From DTSX01 sp964008355 (GTDB lineage Bacteria > Pseudomonadota > Gammaproteobacteria > Steroidobacterales > UBA11654), in the NCBI GenBank assembly GCA_964008355.1, contig CAXGBD010000024.1, positions 1-15,588 on the forward strand: a stretch of DNA of 15,588 nt. The letters run 5' to 3'. Both the position numbers and the translations under genes were made by a program. The notes beneath the pieces are model-generated. The model saw nothing but the letters and a program-made list of their open reading frames with translations, made no database searches and was not told the origin of the DNA. Shown here piece by piece: positions 14,861 to 15,588 of this stretch. How positions within the stretch are numbered: the stretch's first letter is position 1; each line of letters starts with the position of its first letter.

Positions 14861-15247
14861 TTATGGTTTGATTACAATCTGGAACTGATTATCTTTGGTC
14901 GTCTCTTCTTTCACTAACTCTCGTAATAAGATTGACCTACATTCTTTATATTCACTAGATTGAAATTGGTTATCTGAAAGAGCAAGTGTTTCGTCAACAA
15001 CAAAGTTCATACAGATTGGTGGCATTTTTATCCCTTTCAAGTTCACGGTTTTTTTACAAGAAGGAACGAGTTGTCCAGATTCGTGAACAACAAAATCTCT
15101 ACATGTCTTTGGTGATTGTATTTCTTCAACTTGATACAGTCGAGAGCCCGTGTAACTTACCTCTTTCTGGTTCACAGCTTTATTAGTAGTTTCCATTCCT
15201 GTACAAGAAAACATCAATAGTCCTGTAATTAAGATTAGTTTTTTCAT
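14861..15247 (-). CDS. Small lipoprotein with an internal cysteine-containing repeat, unknown function
   Basis: This 128-residue protein is not recognised. It has a basic start and hydrophobic core ending L-L-M-F-S-C (10-15), a plausible lipobox with Cys15 lipidated. The mature part contains two related segments: C-R-D-F-V-V-H-E-S-G-Q-L (49-60) and C-M-N-F-V-V-D-E-T-L-A-L (79-90). Each is followed by a second Cys (64 and 103), so two similar disulfide-closed units are likely in the periplasm. It is first in the operon and lies 7 bp before the CarF-like gene, so it may help the lipid-modifying enzymes, but that is only inference from position. The start codon is preceded by a weak GGACAG. Confidence 0.72.
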   Translation of the reverse strand: MKKLILITGLLMFSCTGMETTNKAVNQKEVSYTGSRLYQVEEIQSPKTCRDFVVHESGQLVPSCKKTVNLKGIKMPPICMNFVVDETLALSDNQFQSSEYKECRSILLRELVKEETTKDNQFQIVIKP

Positions 15248-15289
15248 CTGTCCGATTTAATCATTTCTGCATGTGATCAATACTACATG

Positions 15290-15311
15290 AAAGACTACAT
15301 AGGTGGTCTTT
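15290..15311. terminator. Hairpin between two minus-strand genes
   Basis: A 9-bp stem (15290-15298 with 15303-15311, one G-T pair) closes a 4-nt loop and is flanked by AAA and TTT. It lies just after the partial gene at the right end and before the lipoprotein gene, where a terminator would be expected. On the minus strand the T-run after it is short (TTTC), so termination strength is doubtful. Confidence 0.45.
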
Positions 15312-15333
15312 CTTAGGTAAAATTATTTTTCGA

Positions 15334-15588
15334 TTAGTTAACTGCTGAGAGGGTAGTACATAACAGGTACCAATCACGCACAGGGGTTCTCATAGATGGA
15401 AACGCATTCATTGACTCTGCCATCCAATCTGATCTATTTTGATCAAAAAAAGCTCCCAACCTCTCTACATTAGGCGCCTGAATACTTGCCATCACCATAC
15501 GAGCCCAATCTCCAGCACCGAAGCCTTCAAAAACAACCATTTGAATATCTTCAAAGCCATTTTCGGCAGCAGCCGCTTCCATTGCCTC
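15334..15588 (-). CDS. 3' end of an unrecognised gene, cut by the window edge
   Basis: An open frame of 84 codons and a stop runs in from the right edge; the two codons before the first ATG (15582) are also open, so the true start probably lies outside the window. The visible part is soluble-looking, rich in Met, Phe and Trp, with an alanine-rich start, a G-F-G-A-G-D-W stretch, a strand-like R-M-V-M-A-S-I, and a helix-like end (M-R-T-P-V-R-D-W-Y-L-L). The pattern could suit a small alpha/beta domain such as a dimeric ferredoxin-like barrel, but no family was recognised. It is followed by the hairpin at 15290-15311. Confidence 0.6.
   Translation of the reverse strand, partial: EAMEAAAAENGFEDIQMVVFEGFGAGDWARMVMASIQAPNVERLGAFFDQNRSDWMAESMNAFPSMRTPVRDWYLLCTTLSAVN

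Overview
The window looks like a piece of a gammaproteobacterial chromosome of low to moderate GC, possibly from a marine or other aquatic lineage. That placement is an inference. It rests on an enterobacterial-type class I DAHP synthase closest in sequence to AroF, a glutaryl-CoA dehydrogenase, and the mix of S12, M19 and DUF885 hydrolases with FetB. No rRNA, tRNA, CRISPR array, transposase or phage gene was seen. Except for the first gene, every gene lies on the minus strand, so the operons are described from right to left.

Right end (15588 to 12322): the 3' end of an unrecognised gene is followed by a hairpin. Then comes a tight four-gene unit: a small cysteine-paired lipoprotein, a membrane lipid desaturase of the CarF/PEDS1 (plasmalogen-forming) family, a fatty acid hydroxylase/sterol desaturase superfamily enzyme whose start overlaps the desaturase end by 17 bp, and a FetB-type permease without its FetA ATPase. 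I regard this as the most interesting part of the window: a candidate ether-lipid or membrane-lipid modification operon built on two histidine-box iron enzymes.

Middle (12209 to 5812): a second tightly packed run encodes an exported M19 dipeptidase, a DapA-superfamily lyase, a membrane-anchored DUF885 metallohydrolase, a divergent SDR with Phe in place of the catalytic Tyr, a DUF998 membrane protein whose 3' end holds three 10-bp tandem repeats, and a luciferase-like flavin monooxygenase. The first three genes suggest peptide or amino-acid-derivative breakdown. The SDR and the LLM enzyme are richer in GC than their neighbours and may have been acquired separately.

Left (5721 to 1209): an MFS permease, a METTL7-like methyltransferase closely bracketed by near-identical direct repeats of about 22 bp, the DAHP synthase with a leader that could fold in two competing ways, a DUF962 (Mpo1-like) membrane protein, and glutaryl-CoA dehydrogenase. 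The only plus-strand gene (52 to 1206) is an exported S12 beta-lactamase-fold hydrolase, whose stop codon lies 2 bp from the convergent gcdH stop.

Gene families were recognised by reading motifs only. No database search was run.
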